A DNA stretch of 64,000 nucleotides from DATDAH01 sp963792205 (GCA_963792205.1 CAWBVI010000002.1:744001-808000), one strand, 5' to 3'. Counted from the first letter of the stretch, positions 17,511-26,766 are shown. Program-made: numbers and translations. Notes: generated by a model not told the origin, from the letters alone.

Positions 17511-18430
17511 GCGAGACGACGACCAAGACCCTCTCGCCCCGCCGGGTGGCGTGGCTCCGGCGCCGCAAGGCGTGGGGGCGCATGTGGGCGCAGTACCGGA
17601 CGAGCACGGCGGGCATGATCGGCCTCGGGATCCTGGTGGTCATCGTCGGCCTGGCTCTGGCCGCGCCCCTCATCTCGGACGCCGAGGGCCTGGTCGCCAG
17701 CAACACGGTCCAGAACCCGGCCTGGGCCAGCCCGGGGGAGTTCGGCCCGCTGGGGACCGACCACCTCGGTCGCAGCGTGGCGGCGCAGTTCGTCTGGGGC
17801 GCCCGCATCAGCCTGTTCGTCGGCCTGGTGGCCACGGTGCTGACGATGATCATCGGCTCGGTCATCGGGGTGGCGGCGGGGTTCTTCGGCGGCATCGTCG
17901 AGTCGGTGCTGATGCGCCTCACCGAGTGGTTCCTCGTGATCCCGTTCCTGCCGCTCGCCGTGGTGCTGGCGGCGATCCTCGGGCCGTCGGTGCGCAACAT
18001 CATCCTGGTCATCGCCATCACGTCGTGGCCGGCGACGGCGCGCATCATCCGGGCCCAGGTGCTCAGCGTGAAGGAGCGCCTCTACGTCGACCGTTCGCGA
18101 GCCCTCGGCGCCAGCAACTGGCACCTCACCTCGAAGCACATCCTGCCCAACGTCGCCCCCCTCATCCTGGCCAACACCACGCTGACGGTGCCGGTGGTGA
18201 TCCTCACCGAGACCACGCTCGCCTTCCTCGGTCTCGGCGACCCCGATCGGGCGTCCTGGGGCCGGACCCTCGACGAGGCCTTCAGCAACGGCGCGGTGCT
18301 GGGGCAGAACGCGTGGTGGTACTACCTGCCGGCCGGCTTGGGCATCGTGGCCGTCGTCCTGGGCTTCACCCTCTGCGGCCATGCGTTGGAGGCCATCGTG
18401 AACCCCCGACTGCGGGACAAGACCAGCTGA
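17507..18430 (+). CDS. Oligopeptide ABC transporter permease, DppC-like
   Basis: 307 residues from a GTG at 17507. The N-terminal cytoplasmic tail leads into the first span (G-M-I-G-L-G-I-L-V-V-I-V-G), then G-P-L-G-T-D-H-L-G-R-S, a DppC hallmark. The EAA-type loop is R-A-L-G-A-S-N-W-H-L-T-S-K-H-I-L-P-N. The length fits the family. Its stop overlaps the next ATPase start by one base. Confidence 0.92.
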   Translation: MSETTTKTLSPRRVAWLRRRKAWGRMWAQYRTSTAGMIGLGILVVIVGLALAAPLISDAEGLVASNTVQNPAWASPGEFGPLGTDHLGRSVAAQFVWGARISLFVGLVATVLTMIIGSVIGVAAGFFGGIVESVLMRLTEWFLVIPFLPLAVVLAAILGPSVRNIILVIAITSWPATARIIRAQVLSVKERLYVDRSRALGASNWHLTSKHILPNVAPLILANTTLTVPVVILTETTLAFLGLGDPDRASWGRTLDEAFSNGAVLGQNAWWYYLPAGLGIVAVVLGFTLCGHALEAIVNPRLRDKTS

Positions 18431-19411
18431 TGGCCCCCATCCTCCAGGTCGAGGACCTCCGGGTCACCTACCAGCCGTCAACGGGGCCGGTCCCGGCCGT
18501 GCGCGGGGTCGACCTCACCCTGGAGGAGGGCGACACGCTGGGGCTGGCGGGGGAGTCCGGGTGTGGCAAGTCGAGCCTCGGCGGCGCGCTCGCTCCGCGT
18601 GCTGCCCAAGTCCACCGAGGTCACGGGCCGGATCCTGCTCGACGGCAAGGACATCCTCGCCATGAAGCCGGGGCGGGTGCGGGCCGTGCGCTGGACGGAG
18701 ATGGCCATCGTCTTCCAGGGGGCGTTGCACGCCCTCAACCCGGTGCAGCGGGTCGGCGACCAGATCGGCGAGGCCATCGAGACCCACGAGAAGGTCACCT
18801 CGGCCGAGGTCAAGCGCCGGGTGGGCGCGCTCCTCGAGCAGGTCGGGCTGACGAGCCGGCGGGCCCGTGACTACCCCCATCAGATGTCGGGCGGCCAGCG
18901 CCAGCGGGTGATGATCGCCATGGCCCTGGCCTGTGACCCGCGGGTGCTGATCGCCGACGAGCCGGTCACGGCGCTCGACGTGATGGTCCAGGCCCAGGTC
19001 CTCGATCTGCTCGAGGAGCTGCAGCGCGAGCGTCAGCTCACGATGATCTTCATCACCCATGACCTCTCCGTGTTGGCCTACGCCTGCCGCCAGCTCGCGG
19101 TCATGTACGCCGGCCAGGTGGTGGAGCAGGGCCCGAGCGAGGCGGTGTTCGCCGATCCCCAGCACCCGTACACCCGGGCGCTGGCCAGTGCGTTCCCGAC
19201 CATCGGCGACCCGGCCGACCGCCACGCGCCGACGGGCCTCGGTGGCGATCCACCCCGGCCCACGGCGCTTCCCTCGGGGTGCGCTTTCCATCCCCGCTGC
19301 CCGGACGCCCTGCCCGAGTGCTCGTCGACCGAGGTCGAGCTCTGGCCGGCCGGTGATGGCCGGGAGGCCGCCTGCGTCTTGGCCCCCGGGGCGCCGGCGA
19401 GGGTGCCATGA
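18430..19411 (+). pseudogene. Oligopeptide ABC transporter ATPase, DppD-like, +1 frameshift at 18592
   Basis: Across the break it would be 326 residues. Walker A G-E-S-G-C-G-K-S-S lies just before the shift. The signature M-S-G-G-Q-R-Q-R, Walker B V-L-I-A-D-E-P and the C-terminal C-A-F-H-P-R-C-P motif of OppD/DppD proteins are in the second frame. Removing G18592 joins G-G-A-L to L-R-V-L-P-K. The remaining 300 codons are intact, so an indel error is likely. If real, the transporter would lack one of its two ATPases. It overlaps the next ATPase gene by 4 bases. Confidence 0.82.
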
Positions 19412-20388
19412 CCACCGCAGTCGCGCCGCTGCTCGAGCTGCAGGACCTGTCGGTCCGGTTCGGCGAGACCCGGGCCTGCGACGGCGTCGACCTCGCCATC
19501 TCGGCCGGTGAGGTCGTGGCCCTGGTGGGCGAGTCGGGCTGCGGGAAGACGACCCTGGCTCGCGCGATCGTGGGACTCGAACCGCCATCGGGAGGTGCGG
19601 TCCACTTCGAGGGCGAGCCCATCCCGGTCGGATCCCGCCGTTCGAAGGCCTACCGCCGCGCCGTGCAGATGGTCTTCCAGGACCCGACCGGCGCCCTCAA
19701 CCCCCGCCAGACGATCTATGAGGCCGTGGCCGAGGGCATCCGCATCCAGGGGGTCGTCGGGGTCGAGGAGGAGCAGGTGGCCGCGGCGCTGGCCCAGTGC
19801 GGGCTGCGGCCGCCCGAGGACTTCTTCCTCCGGTACCCGCACGAGGTGTCAGGCGGTCAGCGCCAGCGCGTCGTCATCGCCGGGGCCATGGCCCTGGCGC
19901 CCCGCCTGATCGTGGCCGACGAGCCCGTGTCGGCCCTCGACGCCTCGGTGCGGGGCGAGATCCTGGCCCTGATGCTGCGCCTCGTGCAGGACACCGGGGT
20001 CTCGATCCTGGCGATCACCCACGACCTCGGGCTGGCGTGGAACATCGCCGACCGGGTGGCGGTCATGTACCTCGGGCGCATCGTCGAGCTCGGCCCCACC
20101 GAGGCCGTCCTCGAGGACCCCCAGCACCCCTACACGAAGGCGTTGCTCTCGGTCGTCCCCGAGACCAAGCGCATGCGTCAGCAGATCCTCACCGGCGAAC
20201 CGCCCGACCCCCGCAACATCCCCGCCGGCTGCCGCTTCCGCCCCCGCTGCCCTGCCTACCAGTCGGGCGCAGCCGAGGCCGCCGGCATCAAGGAGCGGTG
20301 CGAGACCGACGACCCCGCCCTCGAAACGGTCAAGCCCGACCACGAGACCGCCTGCCACCTCGGGGCCACTGGAGGTGGCGGGGGATGA
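19408..20388 (+). CDS. Oligopeptide ABC transporter ATPase, DppF-like
   Basis: 326 residues. Walker A G-E-S-G-C-G-K-T-T, signature V-S-G-G-Q-R-Q-R and Walker B L-I-V-A-D-E-P are intact. The C-terminal oligopeptide-ATPase tail contains G-C-R-F-R-P-R-C-P. It forms a heterodimer with the DppD-like protein. Its 3' end overlaps the convergent S15 hydrolase gene by 59 bases, so the last residues of both proteins share DNA. Confidence 0.92.
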   Translation: MTTAVAPLLELQDLSVRFGETRACDGVDLAISAGEVVALVGESGCGKTTLARAIVGLEPPSGGAVHFEGEPIPVGSRRSKAYRRAVQMVFQDPTGALNPRQTIYEAVAEGIRIQGVVGVEEEQVAAALAQCGLRPPEDFFLRYPHEVSGGQRQRVVIAGAMALAPRLIVADEPVSALDASVRGEILALMLRLVQDTGVSILAITHDLGLAWNIADRVAVMYLGRIVELGPTEAVLEDPQHPYTKALLSVVPETKRMRQQILTGEPPDPRNIPAGCRFRPRCPAYQSGAAEAAGIKERCETDDPALETVKPDHETACHLGATGGGGG

Positions 20389-22345
20389 CCTCGTGCCAGC
20401 GGCGGCGGGCGAACGGTTCGCCGTTCTCGGTGACGTCGAGGTCCATCTCGACCTCGTAGGTGTCGGCGGTCGAGCGCACGGAGAGACGGGCCTCGGAGGT
20501 CACGGCGACCTCGGGCCAGGTGATCTCCGATCTCGCCGTGCCGACGGCGCCGGCATCGGCGGGATCGACGGTGCTCACGTCGACGGTGCCGGTGTAGGCG
20601 TCGACGATCTCGGCGCCGTAGCGGCCCCGGTACCGGGCGCCGTGGTCGTCGCGGGCGGTGCGGCGCCGGCCGAGGACGTCGTGCTCGATCCACCACCGGA
20701 CCGGCGGTTGCTCGACGTCGTCGTCCACCGGCGGTCCGTGGTCGTCCTGGCCCGGACGCGGCGCGGTGAAGCTCGGCGGGGGCAGCTCGGGCCGTTCGGC
20801 GATCGGCAGGTCGAGGCTGAGCGACGCCGCGTCGACCTCGATGGTCACCGGCTCGGGCGCCGGCCAGGCGTTGGGCCAGTCGGCCCGGGCCAGCGCCAGC
20901 CGCACCTCGTGACCGGGGTCGAAGTGCCAGGTGGTGGCCTCGAGGTCCAGGGTGAGGTCCATCCACTCGCCGAACGGCACCGCCTCCGGCTCGGTCGAGG
21001 AGTGCCGGTGGGTGAGGTTGAGGAAGCCGCGGGTGACCAGGGCGCTCGAGCCCCCCGGGAGCCCATCGGCGAGCTTGGCCGACAGCGTGGCGACGGGCCG
21101 GTCGCAGCGCAGGCGGAGGTGCAGGCGGGGGTGGCCGAGCACGTCGATGCCCTCCTCGGGCGCGGGCCAGCGCAGGAGGAGCGAGCGGGCCTCGTCCGCC
21201 CGCTGGTCGCTGGGCTGGCCCCAGGGCAGCGAGGCGGCGCACGAGTTCCACGCCGACTCGCCGACGTCGTGGGCGTCGGGGATCAGCAGGTAGCCCTCGG
21301 CCTCCAAGCGGAAGGACGCCGTGGCGTGCTCGGGTGGTGGCCAGGACGGCAGCGCCCACCACTCACCGGGGTGCTCGGCCAGGTCGGGCTCCGGCTCGAC
21401 GGCGTCCCGGACGTACACCTGGATCGGCGGCGCCGAATCCGCGCCGTTGTCGTCGCCCCGCAGGTGGTGCCCGAACCACGTGATGAGCTCGGGGACGAGG
21501 TCGAGGTGCGGGCCGGGCAGCGAGCTCGCCGTCGACATGTGGCTCCACGGACCGGCCAGCAGTCGCTTCGGGCTCGTCAGCCGCTCGAAGGTCCGGAACG
21601 TGTTGTTGCGGTAACCGTCGGCCCACCCCGCCACGAGCATGGTGGCGGCCTCGATGCGCTCGTAGCCGTCGTCGGACGCGGGGGGACGGGTCCCGGACCG
21701 CAGGGAGCCCTTGCGCCAGTAGGGCGAGTCGACCTGTTCGGTGAGCCAGCGCAGCACCCAGGGCTCGGTGCCGTCGACCCGGCGGCGCCACTCGTCCCGC
21801 CAACCGTCGCCGTAGAGCGCGGGCACGGGGGGCAGGGCGTTGATGGCGATCATGTAGGTCGGGTAGTCGACGAGGTCGAGGGCGCGGAGCGTGCCGCCCA
21901 CGTAGTGCACGTCGTCGGTGAAGCAGTCGTCGGTGGCGTAGATGGCGCAGATCGCCTTCAGCGCCGGTGGACGTCGGGCGGCCAGTTGCAGCGAGTTGAA
22001 GCCCGAGTACGACGTCCCGTACATGCCCACCGCGCCGGTCGACCACGGCTGGGCGGCCAGCCAGGCGATGACCTCGGCCAGGTCCTGTTGCTCCTCGGGC
22101 GGGTACTCGTCGGCGGCGAGGCCCTCCGACGAGCCGGTGCCGCGGACGTCGACCCGGGCCACGGCGAACCCGCCCTCGTCGGCCAGACGCTCGTACTCGC
22201 CGCGATAGGAGACGGTCAGGTCGTCCTTCCGGTAGGGGAGCGCCTCGAGGATGGCCGGCCAGGGCCCGTCGCCGTCGGGCAGCACCAGGGACGCGGCGAG
22301 GCGGACCCCGTCGGCCATCTCGATCCACGCTTCCTCGCTGCGCAT
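20330..22345 (-). CDS. CocE/NonD family hydrolase (X-Pro dipeptidyl-peptidase S15 type)
   Basis: 671 residues. The N-terminal alpha/beta-hydrolase domain has the start M-A-D-G-V-R-L-A, the R-G-T-G-S-S-E-G patch and the nucleophile Ser in G-T-S-Y-S-G. A cap follows near residues 150-240 (W-R-D-E-W-R-R-R, Y-W-R-K-G-S). The C-terminal jelly-roll domain (L-H-L-R-L-R, F-N-L-T-H-R-H) is the X-Pro-peptidase C-terminal fold. It may be a peptidase or an acyl-ester/amide hydrolase. The peptide transporter next to it favours a peptidase role, but the family does not settle it. Confidence 0.87.
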   Translation of the reverse strand: MRSEEAWIEMADGVRLAASLVLPDGDGPWPAILEALPYRKDDLTVSYRGEYERLADEGGFAVARVDVRGTGSSEGLAADEYPPEEQQDLAEVIAWLAAQPWSTGAVGMYGTSYSGFNSLQLAARRPPALKAICAIYATDDCFTDDVHYVGGTLRALDLVDYPTYMIAINALPPVPALYGDGWRDEWRRRVDGTEPWVLRWLTEQVDSPYWRKGSLRSGTRPPASDDGYERIEAATMLVAGWADGYRNNTFRTFERLTSPKRLLAGPWSHMSTASSLPGPHLDLVPELITWFGHHLRGDDNGADSAPPIQVYVRDAVEPEPDLAEHPGEWWALPSWPPPEHATASFRLEAEGYLLIPDAHDVGESAWNSCAASLPWGQPSDQRADEARSLLLRWPAPEEGIDVLGHPRLHLRLRCDRPVATLSAKLADGLPGGSSALVTRGFLNLTHRHSSTEPEAVPFGEWMDLTLDLEATTWHFDPGHEVRLALARADWPNAWPAPEPVTIEVDAASLSLDLPIAERPELPPPSFTAPRPGQDDHGPPVDDDVEQPPVRWWIEHDVLGRRRTARDDHGARYRGRYGAEIVDAYTGTVDVSTVDPADAGAVGTARSEITWPEVAVTSEARLSVRSTADTYEVEMDLDVTENGEPFARRRWHEVIPRHLQWPRGGRRSRGRA

Positions 22346-22358
22346 GCCGGCCGATATC

Positions 22359-22364
22359 TAGCAT
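22359..22364 (+). promoter_or_regulatory. -10 element for the third Rieske oxygenase gene (leaderless)
   Basis: TAGCAT lies 7 bases before the GTG at 22372, in the 26-base gap between divergent genes, and no ribosome site is present. This matches the TANNNT leaderless pattern. Confidence 0.45.
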
Positions 22365-22371
22365 CCGGGGC

Positions 22372-23460
22372 GTGACCCTGGAGCGGGCGCTTCCCCGGGC
22401 GGCCTACGTGGACGATGCGGTGTGGCAACGGGAGCGTGACCGCCTGTTCGCCCGCCAGTGGTTCTGCGTGGCCCGCATCGAGGACCTGCCCGAGCCCGGC
22501 GACCGCCTCGTCGTCGACGTGGCCGGGGAGTCGATCCTCGTGGTCCGCGACGGCGAGGCCCTGCGCGGCTTCTACAACCTCTGCCGCCACCGGGGTTCCA
22601 CGCTGGTCGACCCCGACCCGGAGGGCGCCCCCTGCGCCGGTCGGTTCGTCGGCGGCATCCGGTGCCCGTACCACTCGTGGACCTACGGCCTCGACGGGGC
22701 CCTCCGCCGGGCGCCGTTCGTGGACGACCTGGACACCAGCGGGCTCGGCCTGCACCCCGTCGGCGTCGAGACCTGGGGGGGTTGGATCTTCGTGCACCTC
22801 ACCCCCGCCGAGGCCCCACCTCTGGCCGATCAGCTCGGCCCCATCCCGGCCCGGCTGACGCGCTACCCGCTGGCCGAGCTCCGCCGCGGCGTCACGCTCG
22901 TCTACGACGTGGCGGCCAACTGGAAGGTCCTCGCCGAGAACTTCAACGAGTGCTACCACTGCGGCCCCGTCCACCCCGAGCTGTGCGAGCTGGTGCCCGC
23001 GTTCCGGGGCGGCCGCGGCCTCGACTGGGAGGGCGGGGTGCCGCACCGGGAGGGGGCCTGGACGTTCACCGAGTCGGGCACGTCGAACCGGGCGCCCTTC
23101 CCCGACCTCGACGCCGACGAGCGGGTCCGGCACAAGGGCGAGCTGATCTACCCGAACGTCCTGCTCTCGCTGTCCGCCGACCACGCCGCCGCGCTCGTGC
23201 TGGCGCCGCGAGGGCCGGACCGGACGCGGGTCACCGGCGAGTTCCTGTTCGCGGCCGACGAGGTCGGGCGCGACGACTTCGATCCCTCCGACGCCGTCGA
23301 CTTCTGGGACCGGATCAACCGCCAGGACTGGACGGCCTGCGAGCGGGTGCAGCGCGGCATGAGCTCACGGGCCTACACCCACGGCTGGTTCGCCCCCATG
23401 GAGGACGAGAGCCTCGACATCCGGAAGTGGTACGGCGCCGTCATGGGCGAGGAGGGGTGA
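22372..23460 (+). CDS. Rieske non-heme iron oxygenase, alpha subunit (quaternary-amine type)
   Basis: 362 residues. Rieske ligands are Cys71, His73, Cys98 and His101. The iron site N-F-N-E-C-Y-H-C-G-P-V-H-P has His196 and His201. The C-terminal N-R-Q-D-W-T-A-C-E and S-S-R-A-Y-T-H-G-W motifs match the GbcA/YeaW-like branch, as in the oxygenase at 295-1491. It is followed, with a 4-base overlap, by a sarcosine-oxidase-like gene, so the pair probably removes N-methyl groups one after the other. No dedicated reductase gene is nearby. Confidence 0.88.
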   Translation: MTLERALPRAAYVDDAVWQRERDRLFARQWFCVARIEDLPEPGDRLVVDVAGESILVVRDGEALRGFYNLCRHRGSTLVDPDPEGAPCAGRFVGGIRCPYHSWTYGLDGALRRAPFVDDLDTSGLGLHPVGVETWGGWIFVHLTPAEAPPLADQLGPIPARLTRYPLAELRRGVTLVYDVAANWKVLAENFNECYHCGPVHPELCELVPAFRGGRGLDWEGGVPHREGAWTFTESGTSNRAPFPDLDADERVRHKGELIYPNVLLSLSADHAAALVLAPRGPDRTRVTGEFLFAADEVGRDDFDPSDAVDFWDRINRQDWTACERVQRGMSSRAYTHGWFAPMEDESLDIRKWYGAVMGEEG

Positions 23461-24620
23461 GCCCCGCCGACGTCGATCTGGTGGTGATCGGGCTGGGGGC
23501 GCTGGGCAGCGCGGCGGCGTGGGCCGGAGCCCGGCGCGGGGCCCGGGTGATCGGGCTCGAGCAGTTCGAGCTGGGCCACGACCGGGGCGCCAGCCAGGAC
23601 CACTCCCGGATCATCCGGCTCAGCTACCACACCGCGGGCTACGTACGACTGGCCGAGCAGGCCTACGGGGCCTGGGCGGAGGTGGCGGACGACACCGGTG
23701 AGGCCGTGGTCGAGCGCACCGGGGGTCTGGACCTGTTCCCGGCCGGTGCCGCCATCGACCCCTCGGACTACACCTCGGCCATGGACGCCTGCGGCGTGCC
23801 CTACGAGGTGCTGAGCGGCACCGACGTCCGCGACCGGTGGCCCGTCTGGTCAGGTCTGGCCGACGACGTCACGGCGCTGTACCAGGCCGAGACCGGCTTC
23901 GTCGCGGCCAGCCGGGCCGTGGGCGCCCTCCAGCGGGGGGCGGTCGACCACGGGGCAGAGCTCCGTGACCGCACGCCGGTCCTCGACCTGGTCGTCGACG
24001 GCGGCGAGGTCCTGGTCCGCACCGAGGGCGAGACGATCCGGGCCGGCCACGCCGTGGTCACCGCCGACGCGTGGACCAACCGGGTCCTGGCCGGCGTGGG
24101 CCTCGAGCTCCCCCTGAAGGTGCTCCGGGAGCAGGTCACCTGGTTCGAGGTCGACGACGCCGGTCGCTTCACCGCCGACCGCCTCCCGGTCTGGATCTGG
24201 ATGGACGACCCGTCGTGGTACGGCTTCCCTGCCATGGACGGGGCGATCAAGGCGGCGCAGGACTGCGGGGGCTCGCCGGTCGACCCGGACACCCGGACGT
24301 TCGACCCGGATCCCGACAACGAGGAGCGCCTCGGCGGCTTCCTCCGTCATCACCTGCCCGGCGTGGGCGCCGTCCGTTCGTCCAAGACCTGCCTCTACAC
24401 GCTCACCCCCGACCGCGACTTCGTCCTCGACCGGGTGCCCGGCGTCCCCGAGGTCGTCGTGGGGCTCGGGGCGGCCCACGGCTTCAAGTTCGCCGCCTGG
24501 TTCGGCCGCACGCTCGTCGACCTGGCGGTGGACGGCCGCACCGCCGCCGATCTCGAGCCGTTCCGGCTGGACCGGGCCGCCCTCACCGATCCGTCGGCCG
24601 AGGCGAGCTGGCTGGTCTGA
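23457..24620 (+). CDS. FAD-dependent amine oxidase, monomeric sarcosine oxidase / SolA-like
   Basis: 387 residues from the GTG at 23457. The dinucleotide motif G-L-G-A-L-G is at 12-17. The H-D-R-G-A-S-Q-D-H-S-R-I-I-R segment matches the family's flavin-contact region. Cys312 in K-T-C-L-Y-T-L-T-P-D occupies the position of the cysteine that holds FAD covalently in monomeric sarcosine oxidase. It should oxidise a secondary or tertiary N-methyl amine, releasing formaldehyde and hydrogen peroxide. The overlap with the Rieske gene supports a shared pathway. Confidence 0.9.
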   Translation: MSPADVDLVVIGLGALGSAAAWAGARRGARVIGLEQFELGHDRGASQDHSRIIRLSYHTAGYVRLAEQAYGAWAEVADDTGEAVVERTGGLDLFPAGAAIDPSDYTSAMDACGVPYEVLSGTDVRDRWPVWSGLADDVTALYQAETGFVAASRAVGALQRGAVDHGAELRDRTPVLDLVVDGGEVLVRTEGETIRAGHAVVTADAWTNRVLAGVGLELPLKVLREQVTWFEVDDAGRFTADRLPVWIWMDDPSWYGFPAMDGAIKAAQDCGGSPVDPDTRTFDPDPDNEERLGGFLRHHLPGVGAVRSSKTCLYTLTPDRDFVLDRVPGVPEVVVGLGAAHGFKFAAWFGRTLVDLAVDGRTAADLEPFRLDRAALTDPSAEASWLV

Positions 24621-24630
24621 TGACGCCGTA

Positions 24631-25674
24631 TCAGCCGATGCGGGCGAGCGCCCGTTCGAACAGGCCGACCGTCATGGCGTGGAGCAGGTCGCCGGTGGCC
24701 ACGGGGGCCAGACCGGCGAAGGCGCGGGCGTGGGTCCCCTCGAGGATGATGCCGAGCTTGTAGCAGGCCAGGACGGCGTACCAGTCGATCGCCGACAGGT
24801 CGCGGTCGCTGTGACGTCCGTAGTGGTCGACCAGCTCGGCGGGGCGCGGGAAGCCGTCCTGGGCGACCTGGGGCGGCGGGCCGGGGGCGTCAGGGTCGGG
24901 CCAGGTGGCCAGCAGCCAGCCGAGGTCGATCAGCGGGTCGCCGATCGTGGTCAGCTCCCAGTCGACGACCGCGGCCAGCTCGGGGCCGTCGTACCGGAAC
25001 AGCACATTGGCCAGGTGGAAGTCCCCGTGGATGATCCCCGGATGGAACGACGCCGGACGGTGGGCGTCGAGCCAGTCGGCCACGGCGTCGACCCCGGCGA
25101 TGTCGGGCCCGGGGTAGCCGTCGAGGTCCGAATACGAGTCGAGCTGTCGTCGCCAGCGGCCGACCTGGCGCTCGAGGTAGCCCTCCGGCCGGCCGAGGTC
25201 GGCGAGGCCCAGGGCATCGTGGTCCAGCGATCCCAGCGCGGCGATGGCCTCGACCATCGCCAGGCCCATCCGGTGGCGAACGGCGCGGTCACCGGCGTGG
25301 AGCTCCGGCAGCCCCGTGGTCGGGTTGAAGCCGTCGACCAGCTCGGTCAGGTAGAAGGCCGCACCGAGCTCGTCGGTGGTCGGGCAGGCGGCGATGACCG
25401 CGGGGTGGGGGACCGGGGTGCCGGCCAGCGCCGTGAGGACCCGGGCCTCCCGGCGCATGGTCTCGTCGCTGTTGTCCCGCTTGTGGAGGGGCGGGCGGCG
25501 CAGCACGTAGGTGCGACCGGTGCGGTCGAAGCGGAGGAGGATGTTCTGGGTCCCGCCCCCCAGGAGCTCGGGGTCCGTGATCGGGCCATGGCCCAGGCCT
25601 TCACCGTCCATCCAGGCGGCGAGCGCGTCGAGGTCGACCGGTTGCTCCGGGGGCGTGGCCATCCCGGCCATCAT
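24631..25674 (-). CDS. APH-fold phosphotransferase family protein
   Basis: Up to 347 residues, depending on the start (ATG at 25674, 25671 or 25662, none with a clear ribosome site). The N-lobe has G-G-G-T-Q-N-I-L-L-R-F. The catalytic loop is H-G-D-F-H-L-A-N-V-L-F, followed by V-V-D-W-E-L, where the aspartate binds metal. This is the bacterial branch related to the kinase part of ACAD10/11. It probably phosphorylates a small hydroxylated molecule, but the substrate is unknown. It is divergent from a second phosphotransferase gene with only about 9 bases between starts. Confidence 0.83.
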   Translation of the reverse strand: MMAGMATPPEQPVDLDALAAWMDGEGLGHGPITDPELLGGGTQNILLRFDRTGRTYVLRRPPLHKRDNSDETMRREARVLTALAGTPVPHPAVIAACPTTDELGAAFYLTELVDGFNPTTGLPELHAGDRAVRHRMGLAMVEAIAALGSLDHDALGLADLGRPEGYLERQVGRWRRQLDSYSDLDGYPGPDIAGVDAVADWLDAHRPASFHPGIIHGDFHLANVLFRYDGPELAAVVDWELTTIGDPLIDLGWLLATWPDPDAPGPPPQVAQDGFPRPAELVDHYGRHSDRDLSAIDWYAVLACYKLGIILEGTHARAFAGLAPVATGDLLHAMTVGLFERALARIG

Positions 25675-25683
25675 GGTCGGCTC

Positions 25684-26742
25684 ATGCTCGCCCTCGACGC
25701 CGACGGCCTCACCACGGCCCTCCACACCTCCGGGGCCCTCGACCCCGGCGCCCGGGTCACCGCGGTCGACGCCCGGCCGGTCGGCACGGGCCAGATGGGT
25801 GACTGCCGGCGCCTCGCGCTCTCCTACGACGCCGAGGTCGACGCGCCGGCGACGGTGGTGGCCAAGCTGCCGTCCTCCGACGAGACCAGCCGCGCCACCG
25901 GCATGGCCATGCGGACCTACGAGGTCGAGGTCCGCTTCTACCAGGAGCTGGCTCCGCACCTGCCCGTGCGGGCGCCCCGCTGTCATCACGCCGAGATCGA
26001 CCTGGCCACCGGCGACTTCGTCCTCCTCCTGGAGGACCTGGCGCCGGCGGAGCAGGGTGACCAGGTGGCCGGCTGCACCGTCGACCAGGCCGCCCTCGTG
26101 CTCGAGGAGGCCGTCCGCCTGCATGCCCCCCGGTGGGGCGACCCGCGCCTCGACCAGCTCGCCTGGGCCGTCCGCTACTCACCCGAGACCCGTGACGGGT
26201 TGCAGGCGATGATCACCGTGCTCTGGCCCAACTTCGTCGAGCGCTACGGCACCCGGCTGGAGGGCGACGTCGTCGAGATGGGTGAGCGGTTCGTGGCCGG
26301 GGTGGCCTCGTACTACGACCACCGGCCCGAACCCCACACGGTCATCCACAACGACTTCCGGCTGGACAACCTGTTGTTCGGCACCCCGGCGGGTGGCCCA
26401 CCGGTCGCCGTCGTCGACTGGCAGACCGTCGGCGTGGGCCCCGCCATGGCCGACGTCAGCTACTTCTTGGGCGCCGGCCTGTCCGTCGACGACCGGCGAG
26501 CCCACGAGGAGGCCCTCGTGCGCGGCTACCACGAGGCCTTGGCCGCGGCCGGCGTCGACGGCTACCGCTGGGACCGGTGCTGGGCCGACTACCGGGCGTT
26601 CGCCTTCTCCGGGTTCCACATGGCCGTGCTGGCGTCGATGGTCGTGGCCCGCACCGACCGGGGCGACGAGATGTTCCTGGCCATGGCCGGCCGCCACGGC
26701 CGCCAGATCCTCGACCTGGGGTCCGAGGAGCTGTTGGCCTGA
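25684..26742 (+). CDS. APH-fold phosphotransferase family protein (EcKinase/CHK-like)
   Basis: 352 residues from the ATG at 25684. The catalytic loop is H-N-D-F-R-L-D-N-L-L-F and the metal site is V-V-D-W-Q-T-V. The E-D-L-A-P-A-E-Q-G-D segment is typical of the ecdysteroid-kinase/CHK-like group. The sequence is clearly different from the neighbour at 24631-25674, so the pair is not a recent duplication. Choline- or sterol-like substrates are known for distant relatives. Here the substrate is unassigned. Confidence 0.83.
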   Translation: MLALDADGLTTALHTSGALDPGARVTAVDARPVGTGQMGDCRRLALSYDAEVDAPATVVAKLPSSDETSRATGMAMRTYEVEVRFYQELAPHLPVRAPRCHHAEIDLATGDFVLLLEDLAPAEQGDQVAGCTVDQAALVLEEAVRLHAPRWGDPRLDQLAWAVRYSPETRDGLQAMITVLWPNFVERYGTRLEGDVVEMGERFVAGVASYYDHRPEPHTVIHNDFRLDNLLFGTPAGGPPVAVVDWQTVGVGPAMADVSYFLGAGLSVDDRRAHEEALVRGYHEALAAAGVDGYRWDRCWADYRAFAFSGFHMAVLASMVVARTDRGDEMFLAMAGRHGRQILDLGSEELLA

Positions 26743-26766
26743 CCCGACCCCTGAACCGCGCCGAGC

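Noticed and set aside
18580..18605. Programmed ribosomal frameshifting in the DppD-like gene
   Set aside because: There is no slippery heptamer, stop codon or downstream stem at the join, and the family does not use programmed shifts.
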